Below, piece by piece: positions 56,513 to 64,000 of a stretch of 64,000 nt of DNA. A program made the position numbers and the translations under genes. Position 1 is the first letter of the stretch, and each line of letters opens with the position of its first letter. Source of the DNA: Stenotrophomonas indicatrix (GTDB lineage: Bacteria; Pseudomonadota; Gammaproteobacteria; Xanthomonadales; Xanthomonadaceae); NCBI GenBank assembly GCA_041545745.1, contig CP168152.1, positions 928,001 to 992,000 of the forward strand, given 5' to 3'. The notes beneath the pieces were generated by a model that saw nothing but the letters and a program-made list of their open reading frames with translations, ran no database searches and had not been told where the DNA came from.

Positions 56513-58354
56513 ATGCAGGGCGAACAGCGCGCACGTACGATTTTTCTCTGGTTATGGACGCTCGTCACAGCGGCCAAGCTGGTCGTGGCCGCGCGCCTGC
56601 CGTTGTTCGTCGATGAGGCGTTCTACTGGCAGGAAGGCCAGCATCTGGCTGCAGCCTATTCGGACCTGCCGGGGCTGACGGCCTGGTTGACCCGGCTGGG
56701 TGTGGAGCTTGGCGGCCAGCATGTGCTTGCGCTGCGCCTGCCGTTCCTGGCCATCGGTGCAGTGCTGCCATTGCTGGTATCGCGCATTGCGGCGCGCTGG
56801 TTCGGCAACGTTGCGGGTTGGCAGGCCGGCAGCTTGACGCTGCTGATGCCGTTGTCGGCCACGCTGGGTCTGCTGGCCGTACCCGATGTGCCGATGGCGC
56901 TGGCAGCCGTGCTGTGCCTGGACGCCGGTGCACGCCTGCTGCGCAACGTCGACGCCTCCTCGGCGGTGAAGCTGGCGCTGGGCCTGCTGATCGGCGCGCT
57001 CAGCCACTATCGTTTCATCGGTGTCATCGGCGTCGGCTTCGTTGCCCTGCTGGCGCTGCCGCAGGGCCGGCGCATGCTGACTGATCCACGCGTCTGGGTG
57101 GCCCTGGCCGTTGGCGTACTGGCATGGCTGCCGCTGCTGGCCTGGAATGCCGACAATCACGATGCTGGTCTGAAGTTCCAGGTGGTCGAGCGACACCCGT
57201 GGGCGTTCGAGTGGCGCGGACTGTGGTTCCTGGTGATCCAGCCGATGCTGGTGACGCCCATCCTGTGCATCGCGATGTGGAAGGTGGCGCTGGCGGGTAC
57301 CCGCAGTGGCGGCGGTGCGCGCGTGCAGTGGCGCTATTTCGGTCTGGTCGGCGGTGTATCGACGCTTGGCATCTTCGCACTGGGCTTCTTCACCGACGTC
57401 GAGCGCATCAGCTTCCATTGGCCATTGCCGGGCTACCTGGCCCTGCTGGTGGCGGTGCCGGTGATACTCAACGGTTGGCCGCGCTGGTTGCGGCGTACCG
57501 GCTGGTGGCTGGCCGGACTGGGCATGGTGCTGGCCTTTGGCTATTACCTGATGGCGTCCTCGTCATCGCTGCGCGAGCAGTTGGCCGGTGACAAGTACTA
57601 CCCGCGCAACTTCGCCGGCTGGCAGCCGCTGGCTGCTGCGGTCCGCGAAGAGCTGCAGCAGATGCCTGAAGGCAGCCGCGTACTGGCCGGCAACTTCAAG
57701 GTGGGCGCCGAACTGGGCTTCCAGCTGGGCCGCGGTGACATCGAAGTGCTGCCGCATCCACTCAACGACAAGCACGGCCGTACCGCGCAGTTGGCGCAAT
57801 GGAACCAGGTGCATGAGGGCGAGCGTGACGTGCCGATGCTGCTGGTGCTGTCGCCCAGCGATCAGCGCTTCCGCGATCTGCTCACCCGCTATCACGCCAT
57901 CTGCGAACAGGTTGGGCCGCTGCCGCCACCGCGCGTGGTCAGCAACGATCATGGATTCCAGCGCTTCCTGCTCTTCCGCCTGCCGGTGCAGCGTGCGCAG
58001 GGGTCATGCGTGTCCCCCGCACTGGCCTGGCTGGACGCCCCCTCCAGCGGCGACGTGGTGAGCGGCACGCTGGCGATCAAGGGCTGGGCATTCAAGGAAG
58101 GTGTCGGCCTGTCGCGGGTTGAAGTACTGGTGGATGGTCGTTCGATCGGCGACGCCACCTACGGGCGGGTGTTCGATATCCGCCATGCCTGGCCAGACAG
58201 CACCGACCCGCAGCATCCGGCTGTCGGTTTCGATGCAACGCTCGATACGGCTACGTTGTCACCGGGAAAACACTGGCTGGGCCTGCGTCTGCATGGTCGC
58301 GATGGCAGCGTGGAGCAGTGGCAGGAACAGCCGTTCGTCGTGGAAAAGCGCTGA
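56513..58354 (+). CDS. GT39/ArnT-like glycosyltransferase with C-terminal sandwich domain
   Basis: 613 aa. N-terminal acidic loop DEAFYWQEGQHLAA after the first helix, about ten membrane helices, the layout of polyprenyl-phosphate-sugar transferases. The last about 120 residues (after GSCVSPALAWLDAP) look like an immunoglobulin-type beta domain (GWAFKEGVGLSRVEVLVDG). It may glycosylate a lipid, protein or O-antigen outside the membrane; the donor is not known. Divergent from moxR. Confidence 0.85.
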   Translation: MQGEQRARTIFLWLWTLVTAAKLVVAARLPLFVDEAFYWQEGQHLAAAYSDLPGLTAWLTRLGVELGGQHVLALRLPFLAIGAVLPLLVSRIAARWFGNVAGWQAGSLTLLMPLSATLGLLAVPDVPMALAAVLCLDAGARLLRNVDASSAVKLALGLLIGALSHYRFIGVIGVGFVALLALPQGRRMLTDPRVWVALAVGVLAWLPLLAWNADNHDAGLKFQVVERHPWAFEWRGLWFLVIQPMLVTPILCIAMWKVALAGTRSGGGARVQWRYFGLVGGVSTLGIFALGFFTDVERISFHWPLPGYLALLVAVPVILNGWPRWLRRTGWWLAGLGMVLAFGYYLMASSSSLREQLAGDKYYPRNFAGWQPLAAAVREELQQMPEGSRVLAGNFKVGAELGFQLGRGDIEVLPHPLNDKHGRTAQLAQWNQVHEGERDVPMLLVLSPSDQRFRDLLTRYHAICEQVGPLPPPRVVSNDHGFQRFLLFRLPVQRAQGSCVSPALAWLDAPSSGDVVSGTLAIKGWAFKEGVGLSRVEVLVDGRSIGDATYGRVFDIRHAWPDSTDPQHPAVGFDATLDTATLSPGKHWLGLRLHGRDGSVEQWQEQPFVVEKR

Positions 58355-58382
58355 GGCATGGTGCCGCATGTAGCGGGCCGGG

Positions 58383-58955
58383 TTACGGCACCGCGAATCC
58401 GGCCCGGCGCAGCAATCCGCACAGTGCGATCAGCGGCAGCCCGATCAGGGCCGTAGGGTCGCGATTGTCGATGGCGTCGAACAGGCTGATGCCCAGGGCT
58501 TCGCACTTGAAGCTGCCAGCGCAGTCCAGCGGTTGTTCGATGGCCACGTAGCGGGCGATCTCCGGTGCCTGCAGCGCGCGGAAGCGCACCTGGGTCAGAT
58601 CCATTGCCGTGAAGGATTCTCCGTCACAGGTGAGACTGATGGCAGTGTGGAAGCGCACCGTCTGCCCGGACATTGCCGCCAGCTGCGCGCAGGCCGCCTC
58701 GACCGTGCCCGGCTTGCCCAGCGGCTGACCGTTCAGGTCCGCCACCTGGTCCGAGCCGATCACCCAGTTGCCGGGGTGGCGGGCGGCCACGTCGGCCGCC
58801 TTGGCGCTGGCCAGGCGTGCCGCCAGCGCCAGCGGGGCCTCGTCGGCTTGCGGGGTCTCATCCACCTCCGGGCGTGCGCAGTCGAAGGGCAACCCCAGCC
58901 GTTGCAGCAGGTCGCGGCGGTAGCGGGAGGTGGAGGCCAGGACCAGGGCAGGCAT
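58383..58955 (-). CDS. Maf-family nucleotide pyrophosphatase
   Basis: 190 aa. Signature LASTSRYRRDLLQRLGLPF at the N-terminus, then SDQVADLNGQPLGKP and GVRFH-like TAISL. The sequence features (R at LASTSRYRR) are closer to YceF, the 7-methyl-GTP pyrophosphatase, than to YhdE, which fits its place next to yceD. Convergent with the GT39 gene and divergent from yceD. Confidence 0.92.
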   Translation of the reverse strand: MPALVLASTSRYRRDLLQRLGLPFDCARPEVDETPQADEAPLALAARLASAKAADVAARHPGNWVIGSDQVADLNGQPLGKPGTVEAACAQLAAMSGQTVRFHTAISLTCDGESFTAMDLTQVRFRALQAPEIARYVAIEQPLDCAGSFKCEALGISLFDAIDNRDPTALIGLPLIALCGLLRRAGFAVP

Positions 58956-59030
58956 GCGGGAATTCCGGGGGCGGGGCGCGGCAGTCTGGCCCGGCACAGC
59001 CAGCCACAGCAAGCCTTTCATGGCAGTCAT

Positions 59031-59059
59031 TTGACACGTGACCTGCCGATCCTTAATAT
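59031..59059 (+). promoter_or_regulatory. Strong sigma-70 promoter of yceD-rpmF
   Basis: TTGACA (59031-59036), 17-base spacer, TAATAT (59054-59059). The predicted start of transcription (about 59066) is only some four bases before the yceD ATG, implying a leaderless mRNA. Confidence 0.8.
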
Positions 59060-59069
59060 TCGGCGGCTT

Positions 59070-59579
59070 ATGTCCGCGAACGTACCCGAAACGCTGGATG
59101 CCTGGCGGATGGTCGTAGCGCGAAGGCGCTTCGACGGTCAGGTCTCCCTGGCTGAATTGACTCGCCTGCAGGGGCTTGTCGCAGATACCGAAGGCGAGTG
59201 TAATTACTCGCTCGAATTCGGTCGCGACGAGATCTTGCGGGTATCCTATGTGGAACTCAGCATCGATACCGCGTTGCCGCTGACCTGTCAGCGCAGCATG
59301 CAGCGCTTCCTGTTGCCGGTGAAGATGACGCAGAGGCTTGGCCTGATCCGCGACGAGGACGAGGAATCGTCCTTGCCGGAGGAATACGAGCCGTTGCTGG
59401 TGCCGGAAGATGGCCAGCTGCGTCCGTTGGACCTGGTCGAGGACGAACTGGTGCTGGCGGTACCGGTGGTACCCCTGTCACCGTACGGTGAGGCAGTCGA
59501 CAAGGACTGGGCGCCGACTGAAGAAGAAATTGAAAAGGCCAACCCGTTTGCGGCGTTGGCGGCATTGAAAAAACAATAG
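59070..59579 (+). CDS. yceD: YceD (DUF177) family protein
   Basis: 169 aa. The N-terminus ([16 protein letters not shown]) lines up with E. coli YceD, so the start at 59070 is right despite lacking a ribosome site. The body ends [19 protein letters not shown], the family's C-terminal motif. Only one cysteine of the family's CxxC remains (LTCQRSMQ). Plant relatives act in 23S rRNA processing; a role in ribosome biogenesis is plausible here given its link with rpmF. Confidence 0.93.
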   Translation: MSANVPETLDAWRMVVARRRFDGQVSLAELTRLQGLVADTEGECNYSLEFGRDEILRVSYVELSIDTALPLTCQRSMQRFLLPVKMTQRLGLIRDEDEESSLPEEYEPLLVPEDGQLRPLDLVEDELVLAVPVVPLSPYGEAVDKDWAPTEEEIEKANPFAALAALKKQ

Positions 59580-59686
59580 CAGCCGGTTGTCGTCGGCGGC
59601 TGCGGCGAAAGCGAAAAGTGTGCTGGACGCTGGCGTCCTGTGCGACGAAACGACGAAGCAAAACGAACCGAGTTTGGAGCAATCCC

Positions 59687-59881
59687 ATGGCTGTCCAGAA
59701 ATCCCGTGTTACCCCGTCCCGTCGTGGCCAGCGTCGTTCGCATGACGCCCTGAGCGCCAAGCAGCTGTCGACCGACCCGACCACCGGCGAAGTGCATCTG
59801 CGTCACCACATCACTGCTGACGGTTTCTACCGCGGCAAGAAGGTCATCCAGACCAAGTCTTCGGCTGTCCAGGAAGACTGA
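59687..59881 (+). CDS. rpmF: 50S ribosomal protein L32
   Basis: 64 aa, basic; [20 protein letters not shown] at the start and [20 protein letters not shown] upstream. Follows yceD as in most proteobacteria. Confidence 0.97.
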   Translation: MAVQKSRVTPSRRGQRRSHDALSAKQLSTDPTTGEVHLRHHITADGFYRGKKVIQTKSSAVQED

Positions 59882-59969
59882 TGTGCCGGAAGGTCGCTGC
59901 CCGCTGGGCAGCGGCCTTCGCCTTCTTTCCCGGGCACGCCGGTGAACGGCGGCTCGTGCAACAGGAAAC

Positions 59970-60950
59970 ATGATGAGCAAGCGGATCTACTCGAGGATCG
60001 CGGGCACCGGTAGTTATTTGCCGGAAAAAGTCCTGACCAATGCCGACCTGGAAAAAATGGTCGAGACCTCGGACGAGTGGATCCAGACGCGCACCGGTAT
60101 CCGTGAACGGCACATCGCTGCCGAAGGCGAAACCACCAGCGATCTCGGCTACCAGGCCGCGCTGCGTGCGATCAAAGCGGCCGGTATCGACGCGTCGCAG
60201 CTCGACATGATCGTGGTCGGCACGACCACCCCTGATCTGATCTTTCCCTCCACCGCGTGCCTGATCCAGGCCAAGCTCGGTGTGAGCGGCTGCCCCGCTT
60301 TCGACGTCAACGCGGCCTGTTCGGGCTTCGTGTTCGCGCTCAGCGTGGCTGACAAATTCATCCGTTCCGGTGATGCCCGCCATGTGCTGGTGATCGGTGC
60401 GGAAACCCTGACCCGCATCGTCGACTGGGAAGACCGCACCACCTGCGTGCTGTTCGGCGATGGCGCGGGCGCGGTCGTGCTCAAGGCCGACGAAGAAACC
60501 GGCATCCTCAGCACCCATCTGCATTCGGATGGCAGCAAGAAAGAGCTGCTGTGGAATCCGGTCGGCGTCTCGGTCGGTTTCGGTGAAGGCAACAACGGTG
60601 GCGGCACCATCAACATGAAGGGCAACGACGTGTTCAAGTACGCCGTCAAGGCGCTGGACTCGGTCGTGGACGAAACCCTGGACGCCAATGGCCTGACCAA
60701 GTCCGACCTGGACTGGCTGATCCCGCACCAGGCCAATCTGCGCATCATCGAAGCCACCGCCAAGCGGCTGGACATGTCGATGGACCAGGTGGTGGTCACC
60801 GTCGACAAGCATGGCAATACCTCGTCCGCCTCGGTGCCGTTGGCACTGGATGCTGCTGTTCGTTCCGGCAAGGTCGAGCGCGGCCAGCTGTTGCTGCTGG
60901 AAGCGTTCGGTGGTGGCTTCACGTGGGGTTCGGCACTGCTGCGCTATTGA
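59970..60950 (+). CDS. fabH: Beta-ketoacyl-ACP synthase III
   Basis: 326 aa. Condenses acetyl-CoA with malonyl-ACP to begin fatty acid synthesis. Catalytic Cys in [13 protein letters not shown] (about 113), His in [11 protein letters not shown] and Asn in [10 protein letters not shown] complete the triad. AGGAAAC precedes the paired ATG codons. 88 bases after rpmF, with no plsX gene between. Confidence 0.96.
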   Translation: MMSKRIYSRIAGTGSYLPEKVLTNADLEKMVETSDEWIQTRTGIRERHIAAEGETTSDLGYQAALRAIKAAGIDASQLDMIVVGTTTPDLIFPSTACLIQAKLGVSGCPAFDVNAACSGFVFALSVADKFIRSGDARHVLVIGAETLTRIVDWEDRTTCVLFGDGAGAVVLKADEETGILSTHLHSDGSKKELLWNPVGVSVGFGEGNNGGGTINMKGNDVFKYAVKALDSVVDETLDANGLTKSDLDWLIPHQANLRIIEATAKRLDMSMDQVVVTVDKHGNTSSASVPLALDAAVRSGKVERGQLLLLEAFGGGFTWGSALLRY

Positions 60951-60981
60951 TAGTGCGAGTTACGACAACGTGAAACCGTCG

Positions 60982-61004
60982 TTACGGCCCCTCTGGGGCC
61001 GTAA
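60982..61004 (+). promoter_or_regulatory. Intercistronic hairpin between fabH and the kinase-like gene
   Basis: 10-bp stem TTACGGCCCC/GGGGCCGTAA with TCT loop and no T tract, just ahead of AGGAG; possible attenuation or mRNA processing site. Confidence 0.5.
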
Positions 61005-61023
61005 TGCGTTATAGGAGACTGTC

Positions 61024-61806
61024 ATGGTTGAGCCCATCGTCATCGAAGGGCAGCGCGCCTGGCTGAAGCAGTACGGCGAAGGAAGCCGAGCAGTGGCCCT
61101 GGGCCTGCTCAATTTTGTTGCCCGCCGGTTCCATCTCGACGCCCTGCGCCCGCCGCCCCACCGCGGTGGCGACGCCGCGCGCGAAACCGAGGCCCGCCGG
61201 CTGGCGGAACTGCAGGCGCAGGGGGTAAATGTTCCCGCGGTGATCGGCAGCGGCCATGCCGCGCTGGTGATCGGCGACAACGGCAGTTCGTTCAATACCT
61301 GCCTGCGCGAGGCCAACGATGCCGGCCGCGATCGCCTCGTGGCTGCAGCGATGCAGGCCATTGCCGAAGCGCACGCGCGTGGCGCCTATTTCGGCCAGCC
61401 ACTGCCGCGCAACCTCACCTGGGATGGCCAGAACGTCGGATTCATCGACTTCGAAGAAGATCCCCTGGAAGTCATGGACCTGGCCGAGGCACAGGCGCGT
61501 GACTGGCTGATGTTCGGCTATGGCGTTGCCAAGTACTACGCCGACCGCCCCGAAAGCCTGCAGACGATGATGGCCGAGGCGATGAGCGGGGTACAGGCAC
61601 CGGTGCGTGCGCACGTACACGCCGTCAGTGGCCGTCTGCAGCGCCTGGCGCGGGTGTGCATGAAGCTGGGGCGCTCGGCGCGTGCGCTGGCCCACTCCAT
61701 TTTCATCACCCACGGCGCCACCACGCTGGGCCTGCTGATGGCGGTCGGCCTGTGCATGGACTGGTTTGCCGACGGCGAGCTGGACATCCTGCAGCTGCTC
61801 TGCTGA
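61024..61806 (+). CDS. Kinase-fold protein inside the fab cluster, function unknown
   Basis: 260 aa. A reduced kinase-like fold: AIAEAHARGAYFGQPLPRNL resembles a catalytic loop and VGFIDFEEDPL a DFG-type metal site, as in WaaP/RIO-like kinases. The C-terminus has a hydrophobic helix (ATTLGLLMAVGLCMDWF). It lies between fabH and fabD where fatty-acid genes are normally contiguous. Its substrate may be a lipid or carbohydrate; this is an inference. AGGAG upstream. Confidence 0.7.
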   Translation: MVEPIVIEGQRAWLKQYGEGSRAVALGLLNFVARRFHLDALRPPPHRGGDAARETEARRLAELQAQGVNVPAVIGSGHAALVIGDNGSSFNTCLREANDAGRDRLVAAAMQAIAEAHARGAYFGQPLPRNLTWDGQNVGFIDFEEDPLEVMDLAEAQARDWLMFGYGVAKYYADRPESLQTMMAEAMSGVQAPVRAHVHAVSGRLQRLARVCMKLGRSARALAHSIFITHGATTLGLLMAVGLCMDWFADGELDILQLLC

Positions 61807-61815
61807 CCATCGGCT

Positions 61816-61856
61816 GGGGTCGGATCCCTTTTCCGCAGGAAAAGGGATCCGACCCC
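61816..61856. repeat. 19-bp inverted repeat between kinase-like gene and fabD
   Basis: Arms GGGGTCGGATCCCTTTTCC and its perfect complement around a GCA loop. A palindromic repeat; no T tract beyond it. Confidence 0.75.
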
Positions 61857-61954
61857 GCCCATGTTCCATACGCCGTGCATACGCGCACGTACAGACGACA
61901 CGGCATGTTCCCCCTTATCATGGCCCGCTTCGATTGCAACAAGCGGATGACCGC

Positions 61955-62899
61955 GTGACCCTATCCACCCTCGCTTTTGTCTTCCCCGGTCAGGGCTCGC
62001 AGTCTGTGGGCATGCTGGCCGAGCTGGCCGAACTGCACCCGCAGGTGCGTGAGGCCTTCACCGAGGCATCCGATGGTGCCGGCGTCGACCTGTGGGCATT
62101 GTCCCAGGGTGGCCCGGAGGAAATGCTCAACCGTACCGAATACACCCAGCCGGCCCTGCTGGCCGCCAGCATCGGCGCGTGGCGCGCCTGGAACGCCGTG
62201 GGCGGTCCGCGTCCGTCGGTTCTGGCCGGCCACAGCCTGGGCGAGTACACCGCCCTAGTCGCCGCTGGCGCCCTCAGCCTGCACGACGGTGCGCACCTGG
62301 TGCGCCTGCGCGGCCAGCTGATGCAGGAAGCCGCTCCGGCCGGTGTCGGCGCGATGGCCGCCGTGCTCGGCGCCGAAGACCAGCTGGTGCTGGACGTCTG
62401 CGCGGAAGCCGCCGGCAGCCAGGTGGTCGTTCCGGCCAACTTCAACTCGCCGGGCCAGATCGTGATCGGCGGCGACGCTGCCGCGGTCGACCGTGCGCTG
62501 GCGCTGCTGGCCGAGAAGGGCGTGCGCAAGGCGGTCAAGCTGGCCGTCAGCGTGCCCTCGCACACCCCGCTGATGCGCGAAGCTGCCAACCGTCTGGCTG
62601 AAGTGATGGCCGGCCTGTCCTGGCAGCTGCCGCAGCTGCCGGTGGTGCAGAACGTCGACGCCAAGGTGCACGACGGCGTGGACGCGATCCGCACCGCGCT
62701 GGTGCAGCAGCTGTACCAGCCCGTGCAGTGGACCGGCTGCGTGCAGGCCTTGGCCGCGCGTGGCGTCACCCGGATCGCCGAGTGTGGTCCGGGCAAGGTG
62801 CTGACCGGCCTGGTCAAGCGCATCGACAAGGCCATCGACGGCCGTTCCCTGGCCACCCCGGGCGACTTCGAAACCGCCCGCGAGACGTGGTCGGCCTGA
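61955..62899 (+). CDS. fabD: Malonyl-CoA:ACP transacylase
   Basis: 314 aa from GTG 61955. N-terminal FPGQGSQSVGM, catalytic Ser in AGHSLGEYTAL (about 93), His in VPSHTPLM and Gln/Asn late motif. Loads malonyl groups on ACP. The GTG was chosen since upstream frames run into the repeat at 61816. Followed by fabG. Confidence 0.95.
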   Translation: MTLSTLAFVFPGQGSQSVGMLAELAELHPQVREAFTEASDGAGVDLWALSQGGPEEMLNRTEYTQPALLAASIGAWRAWNAVGGPRPSVLAGHSLGEYTALVAAGALSLHDGAHLVRLRGQLMQEAAPAGVGAMAAVLGAEDQLVLDVCAEAAGSQVVVPANFNSPGQIVIGGDAAAVDRALALLAEKGVRKAVKLAVSVPSHTPLMREAANRLAEVMAGLSWQLPQLPVVQNVDAKVHDGVDAIRTALVQQLYQPVQWTGCVQALAARGVTRIAECGPGKVLTGLVKRIDKAIDGRSLATPGDFETARETWSA

Positions 62900-62981
62900 T
62901 TGCCCCTGTTCCTGCCGACCGTGCCGGTGGCCGCAGCAAGCGGCACGGGTGCGGCGGCCGCCCCAGCCTGAGGAAAACATC

Positions 62982-63725
62982 ATGAGCAAGCCCCTGCAGG
63001 GTGAAATCGCACTGGTCACCGGTGCCAGCCGTGGCATTGGTGCCGCCATCGCCGATCTGCTGGCCGCCCAGGGCGCCACCGTCATCGGCACCGCCACCAC
63101 CGATTCCGGCGCCGCTGCGATCGGCGAGCGCCTGGCCGCCCACGGTGGTCACGGCCGCGCGCTGAACGTCACCGACGCTGCCGCGCTCGACGCCGTGCTT
63201 GACGGTATCGCCAAGGAATTCGGCCCGATCTCGATCCTGGTCAACAACGCCGGCATCACCCGCGACAACCTGTTGATGCGCATGAAGGAAGACGATTGGG
63301 CGTCGATCATCGACACCAACCTGACCAGCGTGTTCCGCACCAGCAAGGCCGTCATGCGCGGCATGATGAAGGCACGCAAGGGCCGTATCATCAACATCGC
63401 CTCGGTGGTGGGCGTGACCGGCAACGCCGGCCAAGCCAACTATGCCGCCGCCAAGGCCGGCATCATCGGTTTCTCCAAGTCGCTGGCCAAGGAAATCGGC
63501 TCGCGCGGCGTCACCGTCAACGTGGTCGCGCCGGGCTTCATCGACACCGACATGACCAAGGCGCTGCCGGAAGAAGCGCGGACCGCGCTGATCGGCGAAA
63601 TCGCCCTCGAACGCCTGGGTTCGCCGGAGGACATCGCCCATGCGGTGGCCTTCCTGGCCAGCCCGGCTGCCGGCTACATCACCGGCGAAACTCTCCATGT
63701 GAACGGCGGCATGTACATGCCGTAA
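62982..63725 (+). CDS. fabG: 3-oxoacyl-ACP reductase
   Basis: 247 aa short-chain reductase. NADP-binding GASRGIGAAIA (about residues 13-23), NNAGITRDNL, catalytic Ser and YAAAKAG (Tyr/Lys about 154/158). Start at 62982 with AGGAAA upstream. Confidence 0.97.
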   Translation: MSKPLQGEIALVTGASRGIGAAIADLLAAQGATVIGTATTDSGAAAIGERLAAHGGHGRALNVTDAAALDAVLDGIAKEFGPISILVNNAGITRDNLLMRMKEDDWASIIDTNLTSVFRTSKAVMRGMMKARKGRIINIASVVGVTGNAGQANYAAAKAGIIGFSKSLAKEIGSRGVTVNVVAPGFIDTDMTKALPEEARTALIGEIALERLGSPEDIAHAVAFLASPAAGYITGETLHVNGGMYMP

Positions 63726-63877
63726 GCAAGGGGCGCAGGGATCGCGCCGCAAGTGGTTGATCTGCGAGGATTTTTGCTGCAATGCAAGGTCGCGCCGGTT
63801 TCCACTACACTATCCCACGGCCATCGCCTTTGATGGCGACCACTTTTGAACCACTACTCCATCTGGAGCGATATCCC

Positions 63878-64000
63878 ATGAGCACCATCGAAGAACGCGT
63901 CAAGAAAATCGTCATCGAACAGCTTGGCGTCAAGGAAGAAGAAGTCACCAACAGCGCATCGTTCGTCGATGACCTGGGCGCTGACTCGCTGGACACCGTC
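63878..64000 (+). CDS. acpP: Acyl carrier protein, N-terminal part (cut by window edge)
   Basis: 41 residues are present. [19 protein letters not shown] and the phosphopantetheine site [11 protein letters not shown] (Ser about 37) are visible before the window ends. CTGGAGCG lies upstream. Confidence 0.97.
   Translation, partial: MSTIEERVKKIVIEQLGVKEEEVTNSASFVDDLGADSLDTV

Noticed and set aside
63774..63811. TTGCTG and TACACT before acpP as a promoter
   Set aside because: They are 26 bases apart, too far for sigma-70.

Overview
This 64 kb window is a typical stretch of chromosome from a GC-rich gammaproteobacterium of the Xanthomonadaceae, most likely Stenotrophomonas (maltophilia complex). 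This rests on gene order, paired TonB-dependent receptors, a NAD-type isocitrate dehydrogenase, an LPS-core Kdo kinase locus, and many short GTAG-tagged palindromes between genes, a repeat type described for S. maltophilia. No phage, insertion sequence, CRISPR array or large island is visible. The interesting signals are mostly in RNA genes, hairpins and intergenic repeats.

Layout. 1-3 kb: end of a DUF2235 (Tle1-like) gene, a secreted zinc metalloprotease, lpxH. 3-11 kb: PAP2 phosphatase and glycosyltransferase, then two tandem paralogous TonB-dependent receptors with near-identical terminators. 11-17 kb: the phosphate/polyphosphate block ppx, ppk, phoR, phoB, with a Pho box before phoB. 17-25 kb: M48 protease, glutaredoxin, AhpD-like protein, isocitrate dehydrogenase, an exported isochorismatase-fold protein, LysR regulator, TauE-type permease, flavin reductase, Bax-inhibitor-1 protein. 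25.5-27.4 kb: tRNA-Pro, Arg, His, Lys, Lys, a truncated tRNA-Lys copy, a small lipoprotein and tRNA-Leu. 27.5-36.7 kb: proteostasis block tig, clpP, clpX, lon, hupB, tRNA-Val, three tRNA-Asp, ppiD.

37-46 kb: mltD-gloB facing methyltransferase-rnhA-dnaQ; PP2C phosphatase; tRNA-Ser(CGA); DUF6165; LPS heptosyltransferase-like gene; kdkA, MBL hydrolase and NTF2-like gene; the SRP RNA gene (ffs); and a guanidinium exporter (gdx) behind a guanidine-II-type riboswitch candidate. 46.5-52 kb: acetyltransferase, PEP-mutase family enzyme, tRNA-Ser(GGA), dnaX-ybaB-recR, HIT protein. 52-56.5 kb: Slp lipoprotein, TgpA-like transglutaminase, DUF58 and MoxR as one overlapping operon. 56.5-64 kb: GT39 glycosyltransferase, maf, yceD-rpmF, fabH, a kinase-like gene, fabD, fabG and the start of acpP; plsX is missing from this fatty-acid cluster.

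I do not see an obvious new multigene system. The best candidates for undescribed biology are two long inverted-repeat elements with internal hairpins (36909-37095 and 12618-12719), a shared element behind both tRNA-Ser genes whose terminator stems include the tRNA CCA end, the broken tRNA-Lys copy, and a 104-bp duplication that carries the last codons of ppk.
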